A stretch of DNA of 64,000 nt from Enterococcus columbae DSM 7374 = ATCC 51263 (GCF_000406925.1 NZ_KE136347.1:162025-226024), one strand, 5' to 3'. Positions 48,128-58,821 are shown, counted from the first letter of the stretch. Numbers and translations: made by a program. Notes: a model not told the origin generated them from the sequence alone.

Positions 48128-49384
48128 ATGAGCAAAACACTAAGAATTGGCTTATTAGGACTAGGTGTCGTGGGTGGCGGCGTTGTCCAGGTGTTAGCCA
48201 AAGAGAAGGAAAAATTACAAAAACAGACTGGTGTGGCGATTTCTATTGACAAAGCTTTAGTCAGGCCTGGCGAGGATAAATCTGCAATGGCAGCAAAGTA
48301 CGGTTTTACGTTGACCACTGATTTTGACGCGTTAGTTGAAGATGAAAGCTTAGATGTAATTATCGAGTTAATTGGTAAGGTTCATCCAGCTAAAGAGTTT
48401 ATTGAAGCGGCATTACGTCATGGTAAGCATGTGGTGACAGCTAATAAGGACCTGATTGCCCAGCACGGTGTATCTTTAAATGCATTAGCCAAAGAAAATA
48501 AAGTTTCATTATTTTATGAAGCCAGTGTAGCTGGCGGAATTCCCATCTTACGTACATTGACTAATAATTATTTAGCCGATGAAATTACAGATGTGATGGG
48601 GATTGTCAATGGAACAACCAATTATATGTTGACCAAAATGTTTGAAGAGCATCTTTCTTATCAAGCAGCTTTAGAAAAGGCGCAAGCATTGGGTTTTGCT
48701 GAATCTGATCCGACTAATGATGTTGATGGTATCGATGCAGCCTATAAAATGGTGATTTTATCACAGTTTGCTTATGGGATGGATGTGACAATGGACGATT
48801 TAGAGATTGAAGGGATTCGTTCATTAACTGAGCTAGATGTATATGCAGCCAAAGAGCTTGGCTATGAAATTAAATTGATTGGTCGAGCTAAAAAATATGA
48901 TCAGCAAATTGCGGTATCAGTTGGTCCAACCCTTGTGCATGCAAGTCATCCAATTGCTTCAATCAAAAATGAGTTTAATGGTATTTTTATTGAAAGTAGT
49001 GGGATTCATCAATCGATGTTTTATGGCCCAGGAGCGGGGGCTTTACCGACAGCAACGAGCGTGTTATCTGATGTGGTGGCTATTGCGAAAAATAAGGCAT
49101 TGAAGCTTGAAGCGCCGCTGTTTAATCAATTTTCACTGCCAACTGCTTTGGCTAATGATGAGCAACAGCTGAGTCGTTATTATCTAGCATTAAATGTGAA
49201 AGATTATGAACAATTAGAGCCAATCTTCTTAAAGTATACAATCAAGGTTGAACGCCAGCTTAAAAAAGATGCGCATCTGTTTGTTATTTGTGAACCAATT
49301 TCCAAGGCAAAATTAAAAGAATTTACCCAAAAATTAACAAATTATGCTAGAATTGAACGCGTAATGAAAGTGATAGGAGCGTAG
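48128..49384 (+). CDS. hom: Homoserine dehydrogenase
   Basis: A 418-residue enzyme that reduces aspartate semialdehyde to homoserine, the branch point to threonine and methionine. NAD(P)-binding GLGVVGGGV is at residues 10-18, and the substrate-binding [10 protein letters not shown] follows. Residues 350-418 look like an ACT domain, expected to mediate threonine feedback. AAGGAG precedes ATG 48128. It is first in hom-thrC-thrB, with 4 bp before thrC. Confidence 0.95.
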   Translation: MSKTLRIGLLGLGVVGGGVVQVLAKEKEKLQKQTGVAISIDKALVRPGEDKSAMAAKYGFTLTTDFDALVEDESLDVIIELIGKVHPAKEFIEAALRHGKHVVTANKDLIAQHGVSLNALAKENKVSLFYEASVAGGIPILRTLTNNYLADEITDVMGIVNGTTNYMLTKMFEEHLSYQAALEKAQALGFAESDPTNDVDGIDAAYKMVILSQFAYGMDVTMDDLEIEGIRSLTELDVYAAKELGYEIKLIGRAKKYDQQIAVSVGPTLVHASHPIASIKNEFNGIFIESSGIHQSMFYGPGAGALPTATSVLSDVVAIAKNKALKLEAPLFNQFSLPTALANDEQQLSRYYLALNVKDYEQLEPIFLKYTIKVERQLKKDAHLFVICEPISKAKLKEFTQKLTNYARIERVMKVIGA

Positions 49385-49388
49385 GATC

Positions 49389-50447
49389 ATGTATGAAGGA
49401 TTACTAAAAAGATATAAGGAATATTTACCAATTACTGAAAAGACCCCAATGATTTCATTATGTGAAGGAAATACCCCATTGATTCCTTTGCATAATCTGT
49501 CTAAAGAGTTAGGCATTACTTTATATGGAAAATATGAAGGATTGAATCCAACTGGTTCATTTAAAGATCGTGGAATGGTCATGGCAGTGGCTAAAGCTGT
49601 TGAAGAAGGAGCGAAAGCAATTGTTTGTGCTTCTACCGGCAATACTAGTGCGGCAGCGGCTGCTTATGGTACAAGAGCCGGGGTAAAGGTTTATGTCGTT
49701 ATTCCTGAAGGTAAAATTGCCATGGGAAAATTAGCCCAAGCGATTGCTTATGGTGCAGATATTATCTCCATTCCAGGTAATTTTGATGAAGCCCTAAAAG
49801 CAGTTCGTGACATTGCTAAAACCGAAGACGTTGCTTTAGTTAATTCTGTCAACCCATATCGTTTAGAAGGTCAAAAAACGGCGGCCTTTGAAATTTGTGA
49901 ACAATTAGGCTTTGCGCCAGATGTTTTAGCTATTCCAGTTGGCAATGCTGGGAATATTTCAGCTTATTGGAAAGGGTTCAAAGAATGGCATGAAGTAAAA
50001 GGGACTAGCTTACCACGCATGCATGGATTTGAAGCCCAAGGTGCTGCAGCAATTGTTCGCAATCAAGTGATTGAAAAACCGGAAACAATAGCTACTGCGA
50101 TCCGCATCGGTAATCCAGCTAGTTGGCATTTGGCAACAGCTGCTCGCGATGAATCCAACGGTTACATTGATGAAGTAAGCGATGAAGAAATTTTAAATGC
50201 TTATCGCAAAGTTGCGGCTATGGATGGTGTATTTGTTGAGCCGGGTTCAGCTGCTTCTTTAGCGGGTGTGATTAAGCATGTTCAAGCTGGTAAAATTAAA
50301 CCAGGAGAAACAGTCGTTACCGTCTTTACAGGTAATGGCTTGAAAGATCCTGATACAGCAATCAAAGAAGTACATGCCGATATTCATCGCATGGCTGATG
50401 TTGAACAGATGCGTTTGCATTTACGTTCAGGAGTGGCCGAAGCATGA
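49389..50447 (+). CDS. thrC: Threonine synthase
   Basis: A 352-residue PLP enzyme that converts O-phosphohomoserine to threonine. The PLP lysine is in [10 protein letters not shown] (about residues 56-65); [15 protein letters not shown] binds the cofactor phosphate. AGGAG lies at 49376, so ATG 49389 is well placed. It overlaps thrB by 4 bp. Confidence 0.95.
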   Translation: MYEGLLKRYKEYLPITEKTPMISLCEGNTPLIPLHNLSKELGITLYGKYEGLNPTGSFKDRGMVMAVAKAVEEGAKAIVCASTGNTSAAAAAYGTRAGVKVYVVIPEGKIAMGKLAQAIAYGADIISIPGNFDEALKAVRDIAKTEDVALVNSVNPYRLEGQKTAAFEICEQLGFAPDVLAIPVGNAGNISAYWKGFKEWHEVKGTSLPRMHGFEAQGAAAIVRNQVIEKPETIATAIRIGNPASWHLATAARDESNGYIDEVSDEEILNAYRKVAAMDGVFVEPGSAASLAGVIKHVQAGKIKPGETVVTVFTGNGLKDPDTAIKEVHADIHRMADVEQMRLHLRSGVAEA

Positions 50448-51313
50448 AAATCCAAGTGCCAGCAACTTCCGCAAACTTAGGACCAGGTTTTGATTCTTGT
50501 GGGATTGCACTAGCTAAATATCTAGTAGTTGAGGTGATTAAACCGCAAGAAAAATGGGAGATTATTCATCATCTAGGCAGCGAAATTCCAAGTGATGAAA
50601 ATAATCTACTCATTCAAACAGCTTTACAGGTAGCGCCTGAGATTATGCCGCATCAATTGAGAATGATTTCGGATATTCCTTTGACAAGAGGCTTAGGTAG
50701 TAGCTCTTCAGTAATCATAGCGGGAATTGAATTAGCCAATCGTTTAGCCCATTTAAATTTATCTGCTGAAGAGAAGTTAACGATTGCTACTAAAATTGAA
50801 GGGCACCCTGATAATGTGGCTCCAGCTATTTTTGGTGATTTTGTGGTCGCTTGTTACGATGAAGCAACAGAACAAGTGCTCTCGGTGAAGCATTATTTCC
50901 CAGAATGTGAGATTATTGCCTATATTCCTAGTACAGAACTACTAACCAAAGAAAGTCGCCAGGTTTTACCACAAAGCTTTGAATATAAAGAAGCGGTTAA
51001 AGCAAGTGCGATTGCCAATGTGATGATTGGTGCTGTAATTAACGGCAATTTAGCGTTAGCTGGCCGCTTGATGGAGCAAGATTTATTCCATGAAAAATAT
51101 CGGGCCAAGTTAGTTCCGCATCTTAGTCAAATTCGACAAATCTGTCAACGCAGTAAGGCTTTTGGCTGTTTTTTAAGTGGTGCTGGACCGACTGTATTAA
51201 TTTTGACACCAAAAGAGGAAGTCGCTACATTGATGGACCAATTACGGTTATTAGATAATCATGCACAGATTGAACAACTAGCGATTGATCGTGAAGGGGT
51301 CCAAGTCTTTTAA
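50444..51313 (+). CDS. thrB: Homoserine kinase
   Basis: A 289-residue GHMP kinase that phosphorylates homoserine. The N-terminal [15 protein letters not shown] and the ATP loop [10 protein letters not shown] (residues 85-94) identify it; the C-terminal [11 protein letters not shown] is the third GHMP motif. It is coupled to thrC by ATGA. The next gene, metA, draws on the same homoserine pool but has its own T-box leader. Confidence 0.95.
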   Translation: MKIQVPATSANLGPGFDSCGIALAKYLVVEVIKPQEKWEIIHHLGSEIPSDENNLLIQTALQVAPEIMPHQLRMISDIPLTRGLGSSSSVIIAGIELANRLAHLNLSAEEKLTIATKIEGHPDNVAPAIFGDFVVACYDEATEQVLSVKHYFPECEIIAYIPSTELLTKESRQVLPQSFEYKEAVKASAIANVMIGAVINGNLALAGRLMEQDLFHEKYRAKLVPHLSQIRQICQRSKAFGCFLSGAGPTVLILTPKEEVATLMDQLRLLDNHAQIEQLAIDREGVQVF

Positions 51314-51339
51314 ATAAGTATACGATGAAAAGATAAGTA

Positions 51340-51582
51340 AAAGGATGTTGGATTTTACAGAGAATCTGAGTAGCTGAGAACAGAGAAATTCATTCCTTTG
51401 AAAATGGTCTTGGAGTATTAATTGTGAAACAATAGCAATTACGGTTTGTTTTCGTTATCAAACAGAAAATAATACTTTAAAAAGTATGTTTTCATTAAGA
51501 CATTCAAAGATGAATGTGAACCAAGGTGGTACCGCGAAAAGATTTTCGCCCTTATTTAGGGAGAAAATCTTTTTTTGTGCTT
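51340..51582 (+). promoter_or_regulatory. T-box riboswitch upstream of metA (probably tRNA-Met)
   Basis: The conserved T-box AAGGTGGTACCGCG is at 51523-51536, with TGGT at 51527-51530 to pair the uncharged tRNA end (discriminator A, as in tRNA-Met). It is followed by the terminator stem AAGATTTTC/GAAAATCTT and T run (51537-51577). Stem I has the AGAGA kink-turn motif near 51357. ATG 51404-51406 is a candidate specifier, but I could not draw the loop with certainty. Methionine specificity is also supported by the gene served. Confidence 0.88.
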
Positions 51583-51617
51583 AAGGAGTTATAAATTATT
51601 CAGAAAGGAAGATGATT

Positions 51618-52565
51618 ATGCCGATTAAATTAACTGAAGGATTTCCAGCTGCCAAAATGCTAGAATCGGAGGATATTTTTGCCATTGAATATAAGCGGGC
51701 ACAACAACAAGATATTCGACCATTAAAGTTATTATTACTTAATCTAATGCCGAATAAATTAGATACAGAACTACAGTTTCTCCGTTTAATCAGTCAAAGT
51801 CCTTTGCAAATTGATTTGGATTTTTTAAGAGTTGCCTCACATGAAGCCAAAAATGTTAGTGCGCATCATCTTTTAAAGTATTATTTAGAATTGAAAGATG
51901 TAAAAGATAAATGCTATGATGGTTTGATTATTACCGGTGCGCCGGTAGAAACCTTGGCCTTTGAGCAAGTCGATTACTGGGAAGAGTTAAAGCAGATTAT
52001 GGACTGGAGTAAAACAAATGTTACCTCAGTTATCCACATTTGTTGGGGCGCACAGGCCGGGTTATATTATCATTATGGAATCGATAAAATCATGTATGAA
52101 CAAAAATTATTTGGTATCTATCCGCAAGAGCTACAAATTCATCATCGTTTATTTAGAGGCTTTGATGATCGATTTTATGGGCCACAGTCAAGATATACTG
52201 GAATTAATGAATCACAAATTCAACCAGAAAAATTAAAAGTAGTAGCTAGTAATCCAGACATTGGTGCGACCATTTTAATTTCCGCTGATGATCATGATAT
52301 TTTTCTATTAGGACATTTTGAATATGATACAGATTCATTAAAAAAAGAATACTTACGGGATAAAAAACGTGGTTTGGATACAGCTTTACCAGTAAATTAT
52401 TTTGAAAATGATCAAATCGAGGGGCGCGTTTTTAACTGCTGGCGTGGCAACGCCCATTTACTTTACCATAATTGGATTAACGATGTTTATCAACAAACGA
52501 CCTATGAATTAAGTGAAATTCCGCAGATGTTAGCCAAACGGCGAAAGAAATTAGCAACATACTAG
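51618..52565 (+). CDS. metA: Homoserine O-acyltransferase (MetA family)
   Basis: A 315-residue enzyme that acylates homoserine (acetyl or succinyl), the first committed step of methionine synthesis. The catalytic Cys is in HICWGAQAG (about residue 142) and the His in LLGHFEYD. The acyl donor depends on one residue near the active site that I cannot assign safely. ATG 51618 follows AAAGGAAG by 8 bp and matches the family start MPIKL; ATG 51612 is rejected. It is controlled by the T-box above. Confidence 0.93.
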   Translation: MPIKLTEGFPAAKMLESEDIFAIEYKRAQQQDIRPLKLLLLNLMPNKLDTELQFLRLISQSPLQIDLDFLRVASHEAKNVSAHHLLKYYLELKDVKDKCYDGLIITGAPVETLAFEQVDYWEELKQIMDWSKTNVTSVIHICWGAQAGLYYHYGIDKIMYEQKLFGIYPQELQIHHRLFRGFDDRFYGPQSRYTGINESQIQPEKLKVVASNPDIGATILISADDHDIFLLGHFEYDTDSLKKEYLRDKKRGLDTALPVNYFENDQIEGRVFNCWRGNAHLLYHNWINDVYQQTTYELSEIPQMLAKRRKKLATY

Positions 52566-52579
52566 AAAAATCAAGGATT

Positions 52580-52664
52580 AAAAGAAGACGTAGCGTCAAA
52601 GACAATAAGCAAAGTTCGATGCATGAGTCCTTTGCTTATTTTTGACTACTACGTCTTTTAATTC
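52580..52664. terminator. Long bidirectional terminator, metA/ppsR
   Basis: AAGACGTAG/CTACGTCTT, then TCAAA/TTTGA and AATAAGCAAAG/CTTTGCTTATT form a long stem with small bulges, with A and T flanks. Confidence 0.88.
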
Positions 52665-52670
52665 GCTATT

Positions 52671-53537
52671 TTACCTATAGAAATTACCAGCTTGATCATT
52701 ATCGGTAATAAAATAACTATGATCTTCTAAATTCAGTTCATTTAAAATCATTGAGGCGGTTTCTTCAATGGATAAGGTAGCGACATTGATGACTACGCAA
52801 CCAAGTTTTTCGTATAATTTATTGGCAAAATCAAGTTCTTCACGAATCTTATCAATATCTGAATAGGCGGTGTCTGGATCAAGCCCATATGCACGCATTC
52901 TTTCCTTACGAATCCCGTTTAATACCGCAGGATCATTGGTCAAGCCGACAATTTTTTTAGGATCAACCTGCCACAATTGTTCTGGAATTTGTGCTTGGGG
53001 CACTAAGGGTAAATTGGCCACTTTTAAATTTTTGTTAGCTAAAAATAAAGAGAGGGGTGTTTTTGAAGTACGAGAAACGCCTAATAAGACGATATCTGCC
53101 TTTAAAAAGCCTCTAGGATCTTTTCCGTCATCGTATTTAACCGCAAATTCCATCGCTTTAATTCTTCTAAAATAATTTTTATTTAAATGATGTAAGGCAC
53201 CTGGCTCGCCCGTTGGTTCAATATTGGCTCTTTTACTAACTTCTTGAACAGGCGGGGTTAAAACATTGAAACTATAAATTTGTGCTTGTTCACAGAAATC
53301 TTCAGTTAGGGCGACCAATTCAGCATTAATAATCGTATAAATAACCATCGCATCTAACTTTTTCGCATCGGTTAGCGCTTGCATTAAGGCGTCTTTATCT
53401 TGAATAAAAGTCCGTCGATAGACTTCAAAGTCAACAGTCGGATATTGGGCCATTGTCGCTTGTGCTAATTTAGAGGCAGTTTCACCTGCTGAATCAGAGA
53501 TGACAAAAATGATAATTTTTTTAGTCGATTCACTCAT
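52671..53537 (-). CDS. PPSR: pyruvate, phosphate dikinase regulatory protein (DUF299)
   Basis: A 288-residue bifunctional kinase/phosphotransferase of the DUF299 family, which switches pyruvate phosphate dikinase or PEP synthase by phosphorylation of a threonine. The P-loop-like LLGVSRTSKTPLS lies near residues 153-165, with the family start FVISDSAGET. The target dikinase is not in the window. Its exact role in lactic acid bacteria is not established. Confidence 0.9.
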   Translation of the reverse strand: MSESTKKIIIFVISDSAGETASKLAQATMAQYPTVDFEVYRRTFIQDKDALMQALTDAKKLDAMVIYTIINAELVALTEDFCEQAQIYSFNVLTPPVQEVSKRANIEPTGEPGALHHLNKNYFRRIKAMEFAVKYDDGKDPRGFLKADIVLLGVSRTSKTPLSLFLANKNLKVANLPLVPQAQIPEQLWQVDPKKIVGLTNDPAVLNGIRKERMRAYGLDPDTAYSDIDKIREELDFANKLYEKLGCVVINVATLSIEETASMILNELNLEDHSYFITDNDQAGNFYR

Positions 53538-53732
53538 GTATAGACCTCATTTCTTAAAAATTATAGCTAAATTATAGCATAGAAAGCAGCTAAAAAGCGG
53601 ATAAATTTAGAAGAATTTTGTGTATATTCCCTATTAATCATTTAATAGTAGGAGCAAGGATAAAGAGTATCAATCGAAAAATTTTTTAAATTGTGCTATA
53701 CTCTACAATAGAAAAAATAAAGAGGGAAAAAA

Positions 53733-54173
53733 ATGGATCATACAAAAGAAATTGTTCAACGAGCACTAGCCTTAATTAAAGAGCATGGCTTAAAGTATAC
53801 TAAAAAAAGAGAAACCTTGATTAAATACTTGGCTGATAAAAATCGCTATGTCTCAGCTCGTGAAGTACATGAATATATGAATAGCGTGTTTCCAGGGTTA
53901 AGCTACGACACGGTCTATCGAAATTTACATGATTTTTCGGAGCTAGGTATTTTTGAAGAAACGGATTTTAATTCGGAAATGAAGTTTCGTCTGCATTGTT
54001 CACTGATGGGCGCTGATCACCACCATCATCATTTTATTTGTAAATATTGTGGCAAAACAAAAGAAATAAAAATTTGCCCTATGGATTTTTTTCAAGAGCA
54101 GTTGGTTGGCTGTACAATTGAAGGTCATCGTTTTGAAATCTATGGCCGTTGTGAACAGTGTCAAAATGTCTAA
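53733..54173 (+). CDS. Fur-family metalloregulator, probably Zur
   Basis: A 146-residue repressor. The winged helix (residues 15-80) has [11 protein letters not shown] and [11 protein letters not shown]. The C-terminal dimer domain has the histidine cluster [18 protein letters not shown] and the two structural zinc pairs CKYC and CEQC. The CPMDFF extension after the first pair is seen in zinc-uptake regulators, so Zur is favoured over Fur or PerR. No zinc transporter is adjacent. Confidence 0.8.
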   Translation: MDHTKEIVQRALALIKEHGLKYTKKRETLIKYLADKNRYVSAREVHEYMNSVFPGLSYDTVYRNLHDFSELGIFEETDFNSEMKFRLHCSLMGADHHHHHFICKYCGKTKEIKICPMDFFQEQLVGCTIEGHRFEIYGRCEQCQNV

Positions 54174-54203
54174 AAAAAGTTTGCTTGTCTTTTACAGATA
54201 AAC

Positions 54204-54232
54204 TTGACAACTTTTCTTAACTTAGCTATAAT
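54204..54232 (+). promoter_or_regulatory. Consensus promoter of rpsU
   Basis: TTGACA (54204-54209) and TATAAT (54227-54232) are both exact consensus, with a 17-bp spacer. This predicts very strong transcription of the S21 operon. Confidence 0.85.
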
Positions 54233-54314
54233 TCCAAAAGGACAATGTTTTTTTTTGAAAGTTAATTTCGATAACAAAAACGGTTACTTTTTAAGCTCGG
54301 AGGGAGGGATTTAC

Positions 54315-54491
54315 ATGTCAAAAACAGTGGTTCGCAAAAATGAATCTCTTGACGATGCTCTTCGTCGCTTCAAACGTTCCGTGTCTAAAGCTGGTACTTT
54401 GCAAGAATCTCGTAAACGTGAGTTCTACGAAAAACCAAGTGTTCGACGCAAGAAAAAATCTGAAGCTGCTAGAAAACGTAAAAAATTCTAG
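54315..54491 (+). CDS. rpsU: Ribosomal protein bS21
   Basis: A 58-residue basic 30S subunit protein ([19 protein letters not shown] at the start, [15 protein letters not shown] at the end). GGAGGGA precedes ATG 54315. The in-frame extension upstream to 54204 overlaps the promoter and is not translated. The leader of about 75 bases is unusually T- and A-rich. It is co-transcribed with yqeY. Confidence 0.96.
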   Translation: MSKTVVRKNESLDDALRRFKRSVSKAGTLQESRKREFYEKPSVRRKKKSEAARKRKKF

Positions 54492-54515
54492 GAGTAAAGA
54501 AATGGAGCTGGTAGT

Positions 54516-54962
54516 GTGTCACTACTAAGTACTTTGAACGATGACATGAAGACGGCGATGAAAGCGAAAGATAAGGATACTTTGCAGGTTGTCCGTATGC
54601 TCAAGGCATCGATTCAAAATGAACAAATCAAAGCAGGCCATGATTTAAGCGAAGATGAGGAACTAACTGTGTTGTCTCGTGAGATGAAACAACGACGTGA
54701 TGCGCTCTCTGAGTTTGAACAGGCTGGTCGTGATGATTTAGTTGAAAAAGTAAAAGTGGAGATTGCAATCGTTGAAAAATATTTACCTGCTCAGTTAAGT
54801 GAAGCTGAGTTGCGTGAAATCATTCAAAACGCAATTAGCCAAGTAAATGCAAGTTCTGCTAAAGAATTTGGTAAAGTCATGGGCGTAGTTATGCCACAAG
54901 TTAAAGGCAAAGCCGATGGTAATCAGGTTAATGCAATCGTAAAAGAATTACTAAATAAGTAA
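54516..54962 (+). CDS. yqeY: YqeY (GatB/YqeY domain) protein
   Basis: A 148-residue protein related to the tail domain of the tRNA amidotransferase GatB; its own function is unclear, perhaps in tRNA binding. The start is GTG 54516, after GGAG at 8 bp. The pattern EIAIVEKYLPAQLSEAEL and a C-terminal GKVMGVVMPQVKGKADG are typical. It follows rpsU as in many Firmicutes. Confidence 0.93.
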   Translation: MSLLSTLNDDMKTAMKAKDKDTLQVVRMLKASIQNEQIKAGHDLSEDEELTVLSREMKQRRDALSEFEQAGRDDLVEKVKVEIAIVEKYLPAQLSEAELREIIQNAISQVNASSAKEFGKVMGVVMPQVKGKADGNQVNAIVKELLNK

Positions 54963-54983
54963 TCAAACACTTCAATTGAACAA

Positions 54984-55015
54984 TGCAGCTGGTTTTTAAC
55001 CAGCTGTTTTTTTTA
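54984..55015 (+). terminator. rpsU-yqeY terminator
   Basis: CAGCTGG/CCAGCTG stem with a seven-base T/A loop and nine T. Confidence 0.9.
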
Positions 55016-55146
55016 CTTGTTGGATAAAATAGTTGTTCAAAGTATCAACCATCGAATTTTACTGGAAATTATGTTATAATCAGCGATATAGTAATGCTTC
55101 ATAAAAATGAGATGAATTAGTTTGATGATAAAAGGAGCGATTTTTT

Positions 55147-56109
55147 TTGCCGGAAGAAAAAAAGATACTGGATCTTAGATTTAATGCAGATACTGATTTG
55201 GGACTATTATTTGGGTCACACGATAAACATTTGAAAGTCATTGAAGAAAATCTAGACGTAATTATCCGTACAAGAGGAGAAATGATTCAAATCGAAGGAG
55301 AAGCGTTGTCAGTTGATGATGCAAAGGCTGTTGTAGATGGATTGGTGGAATTAATTGACCGAGGGATTCCGGTGCATACCCCTGACGTAGTGACGGCTTT
55401 AAACCTTTTAAAAAATGGTCGTTTAAATCAGTTTGTTGAACTTTACGAACAGGAATTACTAAAAGATCGTAATGGACGAATTATTCGCGTTAAAAATCGG
55501 GGTCAGCATCGCTATATTGAGGCGGTGAAAAATCATGATGTTGTCTTTGGCATTGGACCTGCAGGAACGGGGAAAACCTTTTTAGCGGTTGTGCTAGCTG
55601 TATTGGCCCTAAAACGTGGCGAAGTACAACGGATTATTTTAACACGTCCAGCAGTGGAAGCGGGGGAAAGCCTAGGTTTTTTACCTGGAGATTTAAAAGA
55701 AAAGGTCGATCCTTATTTGCGGCCTGTTTATGATGCTTTACATCAAATTTTTGGTGTAGAACATACTACACGTTTAATTGAGCGAGGAGTCATTGAAATT
55801 GCTCCGCTTGCTTATATGCGTGGTCGTACATTAGAAGATGCTTTTGTTATTTTGGATGAAGCGCAAAATACGACTATTTCCCAAATGAAAATGTTTCTAA
55901 CCCGTTTAGGTTTTCAATCGAAAATGATTATTAATGGGGACACGAGTCAGATTGATTTACCAAAGGGTGTAATTAGTGGGTTAATGCATGCAGAAAAAAC
56001 CTTGAAACATTTACCACAAATTGCTTTTGTCCATTTTGAAGCCAGTGATGTTGTTCGTCATCCGGTAGTTGCTCAAATTATTCAAGCGTATGAAAAGGCA
56101 AATCATTAG
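55147..56109 (+). CDS. phoH: PhoH-family ATPase
   Basis: A 320-residue cytosolic ATPase of the PhoH (PhoL/YbeZ) type, thought to work with YbeY in ribosomal RNA maturation. Residues 20-100 are the N-terminal KH-like region. The ATPase has Walker A GPAGTGKT (about 137-144), Walker B AFVILDEAQNT and sensor NGDTSQIDLP. The start is TTG 55147 after AAAGGAG. Despite its name it is not linked to the pst operon. It begins the phoH-pgpH-ybeY-dgkA-era-recO cluster. Confidence 0.94.
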   Translation: MPEEKKILDLRFNADTDLGLLFGSHDKHLKVIEENLDVIIRTRGEMIQIEGEALSVDDAKAVVDGLVELIDRGIPVHTPDVVTALNLLKNGRLNQFVELYEQELLKDRNGRIIRVKNRGQHRYIEAVKNHDVVFGIGPAGTGKTFLAVVLAVLALKRGEVQRIILTRPAVEAGESLGFLPGDLKEKVDPYLRPVYDALHQIFGVEHTTRLIERGVIEIAPLAYMRGRTLEDAFVILDEAQNTTISQMKMFLTRLGFQSKMIINGDTSQIDLPKGVISGLMHAEKTLKHLPQIAFVHFEASDVVRHPVVAQIIQAYEKANH

Positions 56110-56139
56110 TACAACAACCGATAGCTAGGAGATGAAAAT

Positions 56140-58341
56140 ATGATTGTTGAACCTTTATGGAAGTTAAGACAACGTTTAGGACGTTGGTTGTTACCAGTAA
56201 TTTTTTTGCTGTTTTTTGTAGCAACAACAGCACTCATCTTTTCTAGTGTAAAAACCAAGACAATCGATTATTATGAAGGTCAAGTAGTTGATGAAAGTAT
56301 TCGTGCAAATAAAACGATTGAAAATGTTGCTGCTACTGAGAAACGTAAACAAATCGCTGCTGAAGCGGTGAGCCCTGAGTATACGTTTCAAGAGGATGTA
56401 GGAAAAAATCAATATAGCTTGGTTAGTCGATTGTTTGAATTGGTCACTAAGGTGAAAAAGCAAGCGCAAGAACAATACCAAGATGCGTTGGCTAATCAAA
56501 AAGCTGGCGACGTGGTACCTTCAATTTCGATAGCAGATGAACTCGTTGATTTAAAAAAACAATTTGAATCACTAGACACAGATAATTTAAACTTTTATCA
56601 AAAATTCGATGATACTTTCTATCAAAACCTATTTACGCTATCAGATGAGGAATATAATCAAGTTAAAAGTCTGGCATTGAAATATTTAACCAAGGAATAT
56701 AAAAAGCAAATTAAAGAAGCCGATATCACCGCTATTCAAAAAGAATTAACTAATCAGGTTGCAAAGCTATCTTTAGATACGCCGGCCAAAAATATTCTAG
56801 AAACTATTTTTAAACAAGCAATTGTTCCTAATGCTTTTTTGAACGAAAAGAAAACCAATCAGTTACGTCAAAAAGCACGTGATGATGTGCAACCGGTCAT
56901 GATTTATCAAGGGGAGATTATTGTTCGTGAAGGCTCGCAAATCGATGCGACTGCGATGGAAAAATTAAAGCTATTAGGCTTAACTTCACAAAAGGGTTCG
57001 GTTTTCCCTTTAGTTGCTTTAATTATGGCAATTATTTTACAGCTTTTAGTCTTGCTAAGTGTTGTTTTACAAGAAAGTAATTTGAAAAAACGCTTGGTCA
57101 AAATAGTTGCGTATTTGTGCCTGATGTTTAGTGGTTTATTAATTATGAAGGTCATTCAGGTAATTCAAAATGAATCCATTTCTTACCTATCTTTACTTTT
57201 TCCAGCCACATTTGTTCCTTTTACCATTAATGCTTTATTAGAGCGGCGATTAGCTATTTTGGCTGCGCTTTTTCAAGTATTGATGGCAGCATTTATTTAT
57301 TATGATGCTGTGGGAACAAGTATTGTAACGATTATTTTTATTTCCTATTTATTTTCAGGTTTAATGGGTACGTTTGTTAAGAAAAGTACCATCTACCGTC
57401 AACGTTGGCAAACCTTGCTTTGGTCGGTTGCTTATCCTGTTTTGATGAGTTTAGTAATTGTGACGATGCAGGGAATGAGCTTTGTTGATTGGAAAACCTG
57501 GCTAACAATTATTTGTAGTGGGTTAGGCAATATCATCTCTTTATTGTTTATTGTGGGCTTGTTTCCATATTTGGAGTTATTGGTTTCTGATGATAGCATG
57601 ATGGTCTTAAATGAATTAAGTAATCCAAATCATCCTTTATTAAAACAGCTATTAGAGGAAGCGCCTGGAACCTATCACCATAGCATGATGGTAGCTAATC
57701 TTAGCGCCAATGCGGTTGCTGCCATTGGCGGACGTTCGCTGTTAACTCGAGTGGCCTGTTATTATCATGATGTGGGCAAACTAAAGCATGCCAACTTTTT
57801 TGTAGAAAACCTGCCTCATGGCGCTGAAAACCCGCATAACTTTTTATTGCCTGAGGACAGTAAGCAGATTATTTTTGGTCATGTGATTGATGGAGCTAAA
57901 ATTTTGGCTCAATATCATATGCCGCAGATGGTGATTGATATTTGTAATCAGCATCATGGCACGACCTTGATGAAGTATTTTTATGTAAAAGCGAAAGAGC
58001 GCAATCCTGAAGTAAAAGAACAGGACTATCGCTATCCAGGTCCCAAGCCACAAACCAAAGAAGCAGCAGTTGTAAGTATTGCCGATAGCTGTGAGGCAGC
58101 TGTAAGAGCTATGGATAATCCAACTAATCAAAAGATTAAAGAATTTGTTCATCAGTTGATTGAATCGAGAATTTTAGATGGCCAACTAGATGAATCAGGT
58201 TTAACACTAAATGAAATTCATACTATTGAACATTCAATTGTTAATGGCTTATGTAGTACATTCCATTCTAGAATTAAATATCCAAAAATGGAATCAGAAG
58301 CTAAGAGTATGAAAGAAGAACAAGAAAGAAGAGAAAATTAA
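56140..58341 (+). CDS. pgpH: PgpH cyclic-di-AMP phosphodiesterase (7TM-HD)
   Basis: A 733-residue membrane enzyme that degrades c-di-AMP. One N-terminal helix (about residues 15-37) is followed by an extracellular domain of about 240 residues, seven helices (280-480) and a cytoplasmic HD phosphohydrolase domain. The metal site is seen as TYHHSMMVANL, YYHDVGKL and QHHGTTL. Its N-terminus matches the 7TMR-HDED region. It ends the base before ybeY begins. Confidence 0.93.
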   Translation: MIVEPLWKLRQRLGRWLLPVIFLLFFVATTALIFSSVKTKTIDYYEGQVVDESIRANKTIENVAATEKRKQIAAEAVSPEYTFQEDVGKNQYSLVSRLFELVTKVKKQAQEQYQDALANQKAGDVVPSISIADELVDLKKQFESLDTDNLNFYQKFDDTFYQNLFTLSDEEYNQVKSLALKYLTKEYKKQIKEADITAIQKELTNQVAKLSLDTPAKNILETIFKQAIVPNAFLNEKKTNQLRQKARDDVQPVMIYQGEIIVREGSQIDATAMEKLKLLGLTSQKGSVFPLVALIMAIILQLLVLLSVVLQESNLKKRLVKIVAYLCLMFSGLLIMKVIQVIQNESISYLSLLFPATFVPFTINALLERRLAILAALFQVLMAAFIYYDAVGTSIVTIIFISYLFSGLMGTFVKKSTIYRQRWQTLLWSVAYPVLMSLVIVTMQGMSFVDWKTWLTIICSGLGNIISLLFIVGLFPYLELLVSDDSMMVLNELSNPNHPLLKQLLEEAPGTYHHSMMVANLSANAVAAIGGRSLLTRVACYYHDVGKLKHANFFVENLPHGAENPHNFLLPEDSKQIIFGHVIDGAKILAQYHMPQMVIDICNQHHGTTLMKYFYVKAKERNPEVKEQDYRYPGPKPQTKEAAVVSIADSCEAAVRAMDNPTNQKIKEFVHQLIESRILDGQLDESGLTLNEIHTIEHSIVNGLCSTFHSRIKYPKMESEAKSMKEEQERREN

Positions 58342-58821
58342 ATGGAAATCACCTTTATTGATGAACAAAATAGAGTAACTGCTACCAAGATTACTGAAAT
58401 CGAAAAGTTATTACAATTTGCTGGTAGCTATCTATCATTGCCTGAAAATACTGAGATGTCGGTTACTTTTATGGACAATGAAGAAATTCGGATGATTAAT
58501 CGAGACTATCGCAATAAAGATCAGGCCACAGATGTCATTAGCTTTGCGTTAGAGGAATTAGGCGAAGACGAGTTAGCGATTCATTTTGATGAGGAAGATG
58601 ACTTTGACTTGCCACGAAATATAGGCGATATTATGATTTCAGTCGAACGTGCACAAGAACAAGCGCAAGAATATGGCCACAGTTTTGATCGGGAACTTGG
58701 ATTTTTAGCTGTACATGGCTTTTTACATCTGAATGGTTATGATCATATGACACCTGAAGATGAGAAGGAAATGTTTGGCTTACAAGAGGAAATATTAACT
58801 GCCTATGGACTTAAAAGATAA
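58342..58821 (+). CDS. ybeY: YbeY endoribonuclease
   Basis: A 159-residue zinc enzyme of 16S rRNA 3'-end maturation and ribosome quality control. The zinc triad H3xH5xH is complete in HGFLHLNGYDH. The DQATDVISFAL segment is also family-specific. It begins directly after pgpH and overlaps dgkA by 17 bp. Confidence 0.95.
   Translation: MEITFIDEQNRVTATKITEIEKLLQFAGSYLSLPENTEMSVTFMDNEEIRMINRDYRNKDQATDVISFALEELGEDELAIHFDEEDDFDLPRNIGDIMISVERAQEQAQEYGHSFDRELGFLAVHGFLHLNGYDHMTPEDEKEMFGLQEEILTAYGLKR

Noticed and set aside
54204-54314. N-terminal extension of rpsU
   Set aside because: It begins inside the TTGACA promoter element; bS21 starts at ATG 54315.
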